A stretch of 22,011 bases of DNA from JBAZYK01 sp964582265. GTDB taxonomy: Bacteria > Patescibacteriota > Gracilibacteria > UBA1369. The stretch spans positions 1 through 22,011 of the forward strand of contig CAZOQT010000017.1 of assembly GCA_964582265.1 (NCBI GenBank), given 5' to 3'. The translations under genes were made by a program, and so were the position numbers. Below are positions 8,349-14,772 of this stretch, in pieces. Under the pieces are notes generated by a model. The model saw only the letters and a list, made by a program, of their open reading frames with translations. It ran no database searches and was not told the origin of the DNA. How positions within the stretch are numbered: the stretch's first letter is position 1; each line of letters begins with the position of its first letter.

Positions 8349-9028
8349 TAAGTTGGTTTGCATTTATTTTCATCAGTTGGCGTTGGCAGCCCCGAAACTT
8401 TATTAATCTGGAAACAGGCTGTGCGAGTTACCGCACCGCTTTGTTGGCTTAAACCAAAAGTAAAAGTGCGAGGGTCATTTATGTTATTAAGGATCACATC
8501 GGCAAAAATTGGAGTGTAGATGACGGTTGCGCTGCCCATTTGATTAACATCCAATGGCAAAGCATCCTTTGGTCCAACAAGTTTAATTCCGTCAGGAAGG
8601 GTATATTTTTCCAAAATCATGTCTGCACCTTTTGTATAAAACATCGGATCATTCATTTGATAGTTATAAACACCTTCCGCTCCTGACCCCTTATTATGAT
8701 TATCCATGAAAATAATGACTTCATCAGGCGAATTTTCATCATGTTTGGCAAAATAAACCCCATATCCAGCTGGTGTAACCAGATCATTTATATTCTTATC
8801 ATTATTGAAATCCGTGTAATCTGGCTGAGCTTTACCGGAAATAGCCAAACTACGCGCCTGACGAATAAGATCAACAACTTTATTGCTGGAATTTATAAAT
8901 TTTAATTGAGCGGTTGAACCAAATGCGGATTGCAGAACCATCGTGATTAAAAACATTGTAATCACCATCACAATGATTAGTTCCACAAGCGTAAATGCAG
9001 CTTTTTTAGTTTTCTTTTGTTTTGGCAT
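8348..9028 (-). CDS. Minor prepilin, FimT/GspH-like
   Basis: The first gene of the prepilin cluster codes for about 226 residues from the ATG at 9028. The N-terminus has a short Lys-rich leader, then KKAAFTLVELIIVMVITMF, so cleavage would follow Ala and leave Phe at +1 and Glu at +5. After the helix, SSNKVVDLIRQARSLAISGK matches the GspH/FimT pattern. The head is beta-rich with two cysteines near the C-terminus. The longer reading from 9064 adds 12 residues with a Trp-rich start that does not suit a prepilin leader and would overlap the promoter at 9035-9064. The predicted transcription start falls at or next to the 9028 ATG, so the mRNA may be leaderless. No ATPase, PilC, PilD or major pilin gene is in the window. 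Confidence 0.87.
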   Translation of the reverse strand: MPKQKKTKKAAFTLVELIIVMVITMFLITMVLQSAFGSTAQLKFINSSNKVVDLIRQARSLAISGKAQPDYTDFNNDKNINDLVTPAGYGVYFAKHDENSPDEVIIFMDNHNKGSGAEGVYNYQMNDPMFYTKGADMILEKYTLPDGIKLVGPKDALPLDVNQMGSATVIYTPIFADVILNNINDPRTFTFGLSQQSGAVTRTACFQINKVSGLPTPTDENKCKPT

Positions 9029-9034
9029 AAACCA

Positions 9035-9064
9035 ATTGTAACCGAATAATGCCCAAAAGGACAA
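9035..9064 (-). promoter_or_regulatory. Promoter of the prepilin operon, possibly leaderless
   Basis: On the minus strand, TTGTCC (9059-9064) and TACAAT (9035-9040) are 18 nt apart, matching the consensus at 4 and 5 of 6 bases. The expected start of transcription is 9028-9029, at the ATG itself. Confidence 0.5.
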
Positions 9065-9082
9065 GATTCTAAAATTTATTTA

Positions 9083-9119
9083 GTAGTCGCGAATTTTAAT
9101 AGAAAACTCGCACAACTAC
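9083..9119 (-). terminator. Hairpin at the end of leuS, weak terminator
   Basis: On the minus strand GTAGT pairs with ACTAC, GCGA with TCGC and TTTT with AAAA, around a CTATT loop with small bulges. The stem begins at the leuS stop codon. It is followed by mixed A/T sequence and not a clear T run, so it may be a 3'-end stabilising hairpin. Confidence 0.35.
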
Positions 9120-11587
9120 CCCTGCACCACAAAATTAATCAGCCTTCCTGGAACATAAATTTCTTTCAGGATTTTTTGGCCTTCCAAATATTTAGCTACA
9201 TTATCTGCTTTGCGCGCTTCTTCCAAAATATTTTCCTTGGTAGAGATGGCAGGGACTTGGATCTGCCCACGCAATTTTCCATTTACCTGGATTGGAAGTG
9301 TTAGCATATTTTCAACAATCAATTCCGGATTATATTCTGGCCACTTTTGATCAAAAATGCTGCTGAACTTTTCACCCTTAGCACCAGGCTTCTTTGCGCT
9401 TGAACTCATGTTTATTTGTTCCCAAATTTCTTCTGCCAAATGTGGCGCAAGCGGCGCTATCAACATCGTAATTTTCTTTTTATTTTCTTTATCTATACCG
9501 ATTTTGCCAACATTGTTTGTGAACTGCATTAAGGCAGAAATTGTAGTATTGAAGTGAAATTTTTCAATATCTTCACTTACTTTTTTGATAGTTTTGTGAA
9601 CATTTCTTTCCAAAGTCTCCTGATCTTCTTTGCTTAAAGCCTCAGTTGGATTTGGAGCGGTCATCATTGCATAAAATTTCTCTACAAAACGAGCAATTCC
9701 TGTAATACCTTTGTCGCTCCAGTCACCGCCATCGGTAAATGGCCCCATAAACATTAAATACATGCGGAAAACATCACTACCGTATTTTTGCACAAACTGA
9801 TCAGGACTCACCACATTGCCTTTAGACTTGCTCATTTTAGCCCCATCTTTAGTTATAAGGCCTTGATGCACCAGTCGCTTAAATGGCTCACTTGTACGAT
9901 TGCCAACCAATGCTTTATGAACAAATCTGGCATAAAGTAAATGCATGCAGGCATGTTCTGGTCCACCAATATACATATCAACTGGAAGCCATTTTTTGAC
10001 CATGTTTTCTTCGAAAGGTTTTTTGGAACGATTGCCCGATGGGTATCTTAAAAAATACCAGCTGCTATCCACAAAAGTGTCCATGGTATCTACTTCTCTT
10101 TGCGCTTTGCTACCACATTTTGGACATTTTGTCTTAACAAAACTTTCAACACTAGCCAGCGGAGACTTGCCCCTTGGTTTATAATCTACATTTTTTTCTG
10201 GAAGCAGTACCGGCAAATCTTTTAGTGGCACTGGCACATCACCACATTTTTCACAAATAATCATTGGGATTGGCGCACCCCAATAACGTTGACGTGAAAT
10301 CAACCAATCACGCAATTTATAATTAATTACAAAGCGTCCAGCCTGTAATGTTATCAATTTTTCGGTAATTTTTTTGCGCGCCTCTGCCGAAGTTAATCCG
10401 TCAAACTCCGCTGAATTATAAAGAATACCATCCCCTGTAAAACACTCTTCCAGGGCGCGGATTTTACTGTCATCACGACCGTCCGCTGGCTTAATGGTGG
10501 TTTTTAATGGAACTTTGTATTTTTTTGCGAATTTAAAATCACGAGCATCATGCGCATCACCAAAAACAGCTCCTGTTCCATAGTGCATCAAAACAAAATC
10601 ACCAATCCAAACCGAAATTAAATCTCCATTAATTGGATTAATCACAAAACATCCCGTTGGTACTCCTGTTTTTTCTCTATCTTCAGCGGTACGTTCAATA
10701 TCTGTAGTTTTGCGCGCCTTTTCCTGATAATCCTTGATTTTAGCAAGATTTTTTTTGATTGAAATTTCTTTAACCAGTGGATGTTCTGGCGCTAAAACCA
10801 AGAATGCAGCGCTGAATAAGGTATCCACACGTGTTGTAAATATAGAAACCTGCTTATTCAATTTCTGTCCTTTTTCATCCGCAATTTCAAAAGTTACTTC
10901 GGTGCCTTCACTTCGTCCAATCCAGTTTTGCTGCATTAGTTTGGTTTTTTCTGGCCAGATTAAGCCATCAAATTTGAGCAAATCCTCCGCATAACTTCTT
11001 ATGTTAAAAAACCATTGGGTTAGGTCTTTTTTGGTTACTTCAGTTTTGCAGCGCTCGCACTTGCCATCTTCTACCTGCTCATTTGCCAAAACAGTTTTAC
11101 AAGATGGACACCAGTTCACAGGTGCTTTTTTTCTATACGCCAAGCCTTTTTTATACATTTCCAAAAAGACCCACTGCGTCCATTTGTAATACTCCGGATG
11201 AGATGTTACTACATCTTTATCCCAGTCAAACATCGTACCCATCGCTCTAAGTTGAAAGCGCATATATTCAACATTTTTTTCTGTTGTTTGACGTGGAGGA
11301 GTGCCGGTCTTAATTGCATAATTTTCTGCGGGAAGCCCAAAACTGTCAAACCCCATTGGCTCAAAAACATTGTAGCCACGCATTCTCATGTAGCGGCCCC
11401 ATGAATCCGCCGGTGCGTAGTTATACCAGTGCCCTATGTGCAGTTTATCGCCAGATGGATATGGAAACATCACCAAATTATAATACTTTGGTTTGGTGGA
11501 CTTTTTTAAATCTGTATTGTGAATTTTAGCTTTCGACCACCGGTTTTGCCATTTTGCTTCAGTTTCAGTAGGTTGATAGGTAGGCAT
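9116..11587 (-). CDS. leuS: Leucyl-tRNA synthetase
   Basis: Class I synthetase that charges tRNA-Leu with leucine in the cytoplasm and edits mischarged norvaline or isoleucine. The 823 residues cover the full bacterial architecture: HIGH motif at 50-53 in a PYPSGDKLHIGH context, a zinc site with CPSC (160-163) and CERC (177-180), the CP1 editing domain (about 225-420) with TTRVDT (251-256), a second Cys pair set CEKC (445-448) and CPKC (488-491), WYFLRYPSGN (510-519), KMSKS (584-588), the anticodon-binding domain and a C-terminal VNGKLRGQI motif. In the editing site, where most bacteria have GTGAVMAVPAHD, this protein has GTGAVFGDAHD; the catalytic Asp of HDxRD (D347) is kept. It has its own promoter. 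No Shine-Dalgarno sequence is visible before the ATG. Confidence 0.97.
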   Translation of the reverse strand: MPTYQPTETEAKWQNRWSKAKIHNTDLKKSTKPKYYNLVMFPYPSGDKLHIGHWYNYAPADSWGRYMRMRGYNVFEPMGFDSFGLPAENYAIKTGTPPRQTTEKNVEYMRFQLRAMGTMFDWDKDVVTSHPEYYKWTQWVFLEMYKKGLAYRKKAPVNWCPSCKTVLANEQVEDGKCERCKTEVTKKDLTQWFFNIRSYAEDLLKFDGLIWPEKTKLMQQNWIGRSEGTEVTFEIADEKGQKLNKQVSIFTTRVDTLFSAAFLVLAPEHPLVKEISIKKNLAKIKDYQEKARKTTDIERTAEDREKTGVPTGCFVINPINGDLISVWIGDFVLMHYGTGAVFGDAHDARDFKFAKKYKVPLKTTIKPADGRDDSKIRALEECFTGDGILYNSAEFDGLTSAEARKKITEKLITLQAGRFVINYKLRDWLISRQRYWGAPIPMIICEKCGDVPVPLKDLPVLLPEKNVDYKPRGKSPLASVESFVKTKCPKCGSKAQREVDTMDTFVDSSWYFLRYPSGNRSKKPFEENMVKKWLPVDMYIGGPEHACMHLLYARFVHKALVGNRTSEPFKRLVHQGLITKDGAKMSKSKGNVVSPDQFVQKYGSDVFRMYLMFMGPFTDGGDWSDKGITGIARFVEKFYAMMTAPNPTEALSKEDQETLERNVHKTIKKVSEDIEKFHFNTTISALMQFTNNVGKIGIDKENKKKITMLIAPLAPHLAEEIWEQINMSSSAKKPGAKGEKFSSIFDQKWPEYNPELIVENMLTLPIQVNGKLRGQIQVPAISTKENILEEARKADNVAKYLEGQKILKEIYVPGRLINFVVQG

Positions 11588-11615
11588 GAATATAATTTAA
11601 TAAGGGCCGACCCAC

Positions 11616-11644
11616 ATTTTAACGTTGGCTAGGGCAAAAGACAA
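11616..11644 (-). promoter_or_regulatory. Promoter of leuS
   Basis: On the minus strand, TTGTCT (11639-11644) and TAAAAT (11616-11621) are exactly 17 nt apart, with 4 and 5 of 6 consensus matches. The start near 11609 leaves a leader of about 22 nt, too short for a T-box or leader-peptide attenuator. Confidence 0.6.
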
Positions 11645-11656
11645 GTTCCGTCACCG

Positions 11657-11677
11657 TTAAGGTCCCCACGACCTCAA
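11657..11677 (-). other. Hairpin overlapping the stop of the DUF3307-like gene
   Basis: TTGAGGTC and GACCTTAA form an 8-bp stem with one G-U pair and a GTGGG loop. It spans the TGA stop at 11674-11676. No T run follows, so it is not a standard intrinsic terminator. It may mark the 3' end of the transcript just before the leuS promoter. Confidence 0.4.
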
Positions 11678-12228
11678 AGGTTGATTAAAAGAAAAAAGTA
11701 AACTAATGAAAACCCGACCAACCTAATCATCATCTCTTTATAATCAAATTTCATATCTAGCTGTGGCGTTTTTTGTCTTCGGAATTGGAACTTTAGAATC
11801 GAATAGGCAAAAGTAATCAGTATACTAAAAATGTAATATGCAATAAGGCCCATATTGGAATAAATTGGCATCTGTTCTTCGTTGGCAGATGCACCCCCAA
11901 ATTCTTCCAAAACAAAAGCAGCCAATAAAATTATAAGTAAATGCATTTCCTGATCTGCCAGGAATATTTTTACAAATCTTTGGCGCCCTTTTTCCAGACG
12001 TATTTTTAGCGAATCTACCAAAAAATGGGAAAGCGCAATAATTGTAATCACAACAGGGAATTGTGGCTTGCTTAAAAATGGAAGCAGTAATAACAGACTT
12101 GTTACATAATGAATGAATGCATGCGCAAAAACACCTTTCCAGTTGCGTTGCTTCCATTTAATAAGAGAATTTGGTTGAAAAACAAAATCTGCCAGTAGAT
12201 GTGCAAGTATAAGATAAAGGAGGATCAT
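11674..12228 (-). CDS. DUF3307-like integral membrane protein
   Basis: The 184-residue product has about four or five membrane segments and matches the DUF3307 pattern: LILAHLLADFVFQPNSLIKWK at the N-terminus, a HAFIHYVTSLLLLLPF helix, then LSHFLVDSLKIRLEK and a conserved acidic stretch (FLADQEMHLLIIL). The conserved His and Asp residues (HLLAD, HAFIH, HFLVD, DQEMH) lie near membrane faces and could bind a metal, though the family has no firm biochemical role. It starts 29 nt after the stop of the stand-alone cyclic-nucleotide-binding protein on the same strand and is probably co-transcribed with it. No Shine-Dalgarno sequence is seen. Confidence 0.8.
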   Translation of the reverse strand: MILLYLILAHLLADFVFQPNSLIKWKQRNWKGVFAHAFIHYVTSLLLLLPFLSKPQFPVVITIIALSHFLVDSLKIRLEKGRQRFVKIFLADQEMHLLIILLAAFVLEEFGGASANEEQMPIYSNMGLIAYYIFSILITFAYSILKFQFRRQKTPQLDMKFDYKEMMIRLVGFSLVYFFLLINL

Positions 12229-12257
12229 GGGAGTCAGTTAGTTGGTCAAATTACTTA

Positions 12258-12701
12258 TTATTCGGATTTCAAATTAATTTTCATGCGTTTCAAAAATTCA
12301 CTGCTTATACGGCTGGCCATATTAGGGTTAGACGCAACGAGTTTTATAAAATCTTCTTTTTTCAACACAAAAACTTCACAATCTTCCATAGTCTTTGCTG
12401 TAGCATTGCGAGGTTTTTCTGAAAGAATTGCCATTTCTCCAAAAAAGTCATTGTCAGATAAATTGGCTACTTCCAATTCTTCATCTGTTGAAGGGGCTTC
12501 ATGAAAAATTCTAACTACACCCCTTTTAATAATATAAACCGCGTCGCCAGGCTCATTTTCATGGAATACTACCTGATTAGCTGGAAAATATTGAAGCGTG
12601 ATTTGTTTGATGATTTCGCGGTGATCATCGTCATTCAATTCTTCTAGTAACGGTATCTTTTTTAAAATAGGTAGAATAGATAGTGTATTTGCATCTGTCA
12701 T
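12258..12701 (-). CDS. Stand-alone cyclic-nucleotide-binding domain protein
   Basis: The 147 residues form a complete CRP/PKA-type cNMP-binding domain and almost nothing else. After an N-terminal helix (LSILPILKKIPLLEELND) come the beta-barrel strands, with FHENEPGDAVYIIKRGVVRIF typical of the fold. The phosphate-binding cassette is FFGEMAILSEKPRNATA (residues 86-102), where E89 would bind the ribose 2'-OH and R98 the cyclic phosphate; both are kept, so ligand binding is plausible. The C-terminal helix ends at residue 147, with no helix-turn-helix, channel or kinase domain. It cannot regulate DNA as CRP does and must act through a partner or as a scaffold. It is upstream of a DUF3307-like membrane protein and divergent from a small membrane protein. 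Confidence 0.92.
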   Translation of the reverse strand: MTDANTLSILPILKKIPLLEELNDDDHREIIKQITLQYFPANQVVFHENEPGDAVYIIKRGVVRIFHEAPSTDEELEVANLSDNDFFGEMAILSEKPRNATAKTMEDCEVFVLKKEDFIKLVASNPNMASRISSEFLKRMKINLKSE

Positions 12702-12732
12702 TTTGTTTTTGTTTTATAAAGTAAATCATTAA

Positions 12733-12741
12733 ATTATAACA
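12733..12741 (-). promoter_or_regulatory. Extended -10 promoter for the cNMP-binding gene
   Basis: On the minus strand, TGTTATAAT is an extended -10 element with a perfect TATAAT (12733-12738). Only a partial -35 (TTGCTT, 16 nt upstream) is seen, as is usual for extended -10 promoters. The leader would be about 25 nt. Confidence 0.55.
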
Positions 12742-12757
12742 CAAAACACAATAAAAG

Positions 12758-12778
12758 CAAATATATAAGGTTTATTTG
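12758..12778. repeat. Inverted repeat between divergent promoters
   Basis: CAAATA (12758-12763) and TATTTG (12773-12778) are perfect inverted arms with a 9-nt spacer. They lie between the two divergent promoters of this region and could be an operator, but short arms like these also occur by chance in AT-rich DNA. Confidence 0.3.
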
Positions 12779-12794
12779 TCTTAAAATAAAGGTG

Positions 12795-12823
12795 TTGACA
12801 AAAAAATAATAATGTTTTACAAT
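12795..12823 (+). promoter_or_regulatory. Strong sigma70-type promoter for the small membrane protein
   Basis: A perfect TTGACA (12795-12800), exactly 17 nt, then TACAAT (12818-12823, 5 of 6). This is the best promoter in the window. Transcription would start near 12830, 32 nt before the ATG at 12862. Confidence 0.8.
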
Positions 12824-12861
12824 GTAATGAAAGCGTAAAAAAAACTCTAACAAAAATTCAG

Positions 12862-13140
12862 ATGCTCAGATACGTCCGCCAAAATAAAAACATAATTATA
12901 GTTGCAATCACTTTATTCATGGTTTCCATGTCTACGCTGATGTTCTTTTTGGGCTCAAACAAAGAATTACATAATAATGAGCTTAAAACAAATATCATCC
13001 ATGAGTCCAAGAGCGATAATTCTCAAAAAGAAAATCACCACGAAGAGAGTCCATCAAAAGCCAAAGAACCAGATAGTAAAAAAATTAAAAATTCCACAAA
13101 CCAAGCCGAATCTCGTTTAATGGCAGAGAAAACCAATTAG
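12862..13140 (+). CDS. Small single-span membrane protein, function unknown
   Basis: The 92-residue product has a short basic N-terminus (MLRYVRQNKN), one hydrophobic helix at about residues 11-31, then a hydrophilic tail very rich in Lys, Glu, Asn, Ser and His that looks disordered. By the positive-inside rule the N-terminus is cytoplasmic and the tail is outside, either as an anchored protein or after signal cleavage. No domain is recognisable. It follows the strongest promoter in the window, which supports its being real and well expressed. It diverges from the cNMP-binding gene, so the two may share control. There is no Shine-Dalgarno sequence. Stop is TAG. Confidence 0.7.
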   Translation: MLRYVRQNKNIIIVAITLFMVSMSTLMFFLGSNKELHNNELKTNIIHESKSDNSQKENHHEESPSKAKEPDSKKIKNSTNQAESRLMAEKTN

Positions 13141-13161
13141 GACGCCATTTTATTTATAATA

Positions 13162-14088
13162 TTATTGTTGTTCTCTTGCGCTAAGATCTGGAGCGTTTGT
13201 TAGTTGCAAAAAAGTAAAAATCCAAACAGAAGAAGAGAACACTCCAACCACAGCACCCAAATAAGAGGCAAGTAGCAAGGCCAAAAAGCCAACTACGGCT
13301 ACCATAATAAAGCCAGCTGCAGGAAGACTAGAAGCTGCTACAAAATATATTGCTACCAAAATAGACATCGGCACCAGCAAAACAAAAACTATTTGCAATA
13401 AAATGCGAACAGCAATTACCAGCATTAAAAACGTAATCATTATGGAAGTATCCCAGTGCTTACTAACCAGGGTAGCGCTTTTAGCCATGGCCTGAGTTAC
13501 TTTGCAGTCATCAATCACAATGTAATAATTGGTAAAGCTGAAGAAGAAAGTTAAAATAAGACTTACAATCAAAACAAAAATAATCACTGGTAAAAAAGTC
13601 TCAAAAGCAGTCCATCCTAAAAGTCTTAAGGCCAACCCTGCTTCTGCAAGTAGTGAAAATAAGCTGAACGAGCGAACCACCAGGCTGTATTCAAATAATG
13701 GCAAAAAATTCATAAGGCCATATCTTATTCCATCTCTCATTCTAACCTCTTGGCCATTTTTTTTACGAGCAATAAGCTGAATGGTGGCTCCTTCTGTAAA
13801 TGGTGGCAAAAAGAAATACATGATAGCAAGTACAATCAGGGCAATAAGCGCTGGCAAAATTAGATCACGATTGGCTTGTGCAAGACCTGCAACTCCCTGA
13901 AAAACCGTACTTAAAAAACTGGAATTTGCGTTCTCGAAAAAAGTTTTAAATGAAAAAAACTGATAGAGAATATATCCAACTCCAACAATCGTCCCCAAAA
14001 TAGAAGGGACAAAGGCATACCACACAATCATTTTTTTGTTTTCCTGGGTAAATAGCCAAGCTTCACCAATAATCTGTCGATAGTTCAT
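13162..14088 (-). CDS. Polytopic membrane protein, function unknown
   Basis: From the ATG at 14088 the product is about 308 residues with some six membrane segments. After the N-terminal MNYRQIIGEAWLFTQENKK, helices lie near IVWYAFVPSILGTIVG, LILPALIALIVLAIMYFF, FLPVIIFVLIVSLILTFFF, a long hydrophobic stretch around ITFLMLVIAVRILLQIVFVLL, and one or two more near the C-terminus. The loop PPFTEGATIQLIARKKNGQEVRMRDGIRYG between helices 2 and 3 resembles the layout of bacterial membrane proteins with a glycerophosphodiesterase-type membrane domain, but only loosely, and no catalytic residues are seen. A TTG at 14196 would add 36 residues that lack membrane character. It converges on the small membrane protein gene with 21 nt between stops and diverges from rpsO. 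Confidence 0.8.
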   Translation of the reverse strand: MNYRQIIGEAWLFTQENKKMIVWYAFVPSILGTIVGVGYILYQFFSFKTFFENANSSFLSTVFQGVAGLAQANRDLILPALIALIVLAIMYFFLPPFTEGATIQLIARKKNGQEVRMRDGIRYGLMNFLPLFEYSLVVRSFSLFSLLAEAGLALRLLGWTAFETFLPVIIFVLIVSLILTFFFSFTNYYIVIDDCKVTQAMAKSATLVSKHWDTSIMITFLMLVIAVRILLQIVFVLLVPMSILVAIYFVAASSLPAAGFIMVAVVGFLALLLASYLGAVVGVFSSSVWIFTFLQLTNAPDLSAREQQ

Positions 14089-14236
14089 ATGCGCTTGAGG
14101 ATAGCCAAAAAATGTACTTTTAAGCTTAGTAGCCACTTGATTTTTAGCAGGCAACCAGACCAAGAAGATCTTACCAAAACGAGATACTCTTGCCAAGGTG
14201 CAAAATATTTGATAATTTATTTGTCGGACTTTATTT

Positions 14237-14264
14237 CCAGAAAGGTAAAAAGCGAATTTTCTGG
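14237..14264 (+). promoter_or_regulatory. Hairpin in the rpsO leader region
   Basis: CCAGAAA (14237-14243) and TTTCTGG (14258-14264) are perfect 7-bp arms around a 14-nt loop, about 45 nt before rpsO. S15 often represses its own mRNA through a leader structure, so this is a candidate site, but its shape does not match a known S15-binding motif that I can name. Confidence 0.3.
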
Positions 14265-14310
14265 CCCTGAGTTCCGATTACTTATTCTTTTTAGCCTTAT
14301 TTAAGCCCAA

Positions 14311-14574
14311 ATGAAAAGAGCACAGAAAAAAACTATCATTAAGTCTTACGCAATTCATCCAAAGGATACAGGATCCCCACAGGTACAAGTTGCAATTTTG
14401 ACTGAGAGAATCAATCAGCTTTCAAAGCATTTGGAAGAGCACCCAAAGGACAATCACTCACGCCGTGGACTCCTTATGATGGTTGGTAAAAGAAGAAAGC
14501 TCTTGAACCACTTGCGCTTAAATGAAAAAGACACTTACGAAGAATTAGTAGGAAAACTTTCACTACGCAAATAA
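14311..14574 (+). CDS. rpsO: 30S ribosomal protein S15
   Basis: S15 is a primary binding protein of the 16S rRNA central domain and forms bridge B4 to the 50S subunit. The 87-residue product has the usual size and motifs: DTGSPQVQVAILTERINQL (residues 19-37), HLEEHPKDNHSRRGLLMMV (40-58) and GKRRKLLNHLR (59-69). The sequence HPKDNHSRRGLL includes the conserved His and Asp of the rRNA-binding loop. It begins at the first in-frame ATG, without a Shine-Dalgarno sequence. It precedes pnp, the widespread rpsO-pnp order, so both are probably on one transcript. Confidence 0.98.
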   Translation: MKRAQKKTIIKSYAIHPKDTGSPQVQVAILTERINQLSKHLEEHPKDNHSRRGLLMMVGKRRKLLNHLRLNEKDTYEELVGKLSLRK

Positions 14575-14602
14575 TTAAAAGGCATTAAAGCCACTTTAAT
14601 TA
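14572..14602 (+). other. Hairpin at the 3' end of rpsO
   Basis: TAATTAAA (from the stop codon, 14572) pairs with TTTAATTA (to 14602), with an inner GGC/GCC stem and an ATTAAA loop. The sequence after it is A-rich, so it is not a plus-strand terminator. It may be a processing or stabilising hairpin between rpsO and pnp. Confidence 0.4.
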
Positions 14603-14634
14603 AAAAATAAATTAGCTCCTCGATAAGCGAAAAC

Positions 14635-14706
14635 GTCACAAGTTACAGGTTTTAGCAGACAGATTGCATAAGGCAATCCTTTCAATCGTCTTTTGAAACT
14701 TGTTAC
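14635..14706 (+). promoter_or_regulatory. pnp leader, distal domain with alternative stems
   Basis: An outer stem joins GTCACAAGTT (14635-14644) to AACTTGTTAC (14697-14706) with one mismatch. Inside, GATTGC (14662-14667) can pair with GCAATC (14673-14678) around a 5-nt loop. Alternatively AGACAGATTG (14657-14666) can pair with CAATCGTCT (14683-14691) with one bulged A. The two inner folds exclude each other. This suggests a folded leader or a switch. Confidence 0.5.
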
Positions 14707-14719
14707 TTGGACAAAGCTT

Positions 14720-14764
14720 AGAGGGGAGATAATGCCGAAAGGCAAAAATATCTCTTAACCCTCT
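14720..14764 (+). promoter_or_regulatory. pnp leader, GNRA-capped hairpin next to the start codon
   Basis: AGAGGG (14720-14725) pairs with CCCTCT (14759-14764), GAGATA (14726-14731) with TATCTC (14749-14754), and GCC with GGC around a GAAA tetraloop (14737-14740). It ends 8 nt before the pnp ATG. In other bacteria PNPase represses its own mRNA after RNase III cuts a leader hairpin; this one could play that part. Confidence 0.6.
14732..14758 (+). CDS. Possible 8-codon upstream ORF before pnp
   Basis: ATG CCG AAA GGC AAA AAT ATC TCT TAA would code for MPKGKNIS. A GAGG Shine-Dalgarno core (14721-14724) lies 7 nt upstream, the ideal spacing, and is the clearest SD in the window. The ORF lies almost wholly inside the leader hairpin and ends 14 nt before the pnp start, in another frame. 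A ribosome here would melt the hairpin. It may be chance, as it is very short. Confidence 0.3.
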   Translation: MPKGKNIS

Positions 14765-14772
14765 TTTATAAG

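Noticed and set aside
9029..9064. Longer N-terminus for the FimT/GspH-like prepilin
   Set aside because: The 12 added residues do not suit a prepilin leader, and the best promoter would lie inside the coding sequence.
11588..11673. T-box or leader-peptide attenuator before leuS
   Set aside because: The predicted promoter leaves only about 22 nt of leader and there is no T-box sequence or anti-terminator stem.
11657..11677. Intrinsic terminator after the DUF3307-like gene
   Set aside because: The stem is good but no T run follows on the minus strand, so it is listed only as a hairpin.
12199..12504. Plus-strand ORF of 101 codons, with an AAGGAGG motif just before an ATG at 12227
   Set aside because: It lies antisense to the cNMP-binding and DUF3307-like genes. 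The ATG after the SD-like motif is in another frame and reaches a stop after four codons.
14089..14196. 36-residue extension of the polytopic membrane protein from a TTG codon
   Set aside because: The added part has no membrane or signal character and the start codon is weak; the ATG at 14088 is followed directly by a normal first helix region. The extension cannot be fully excluded.
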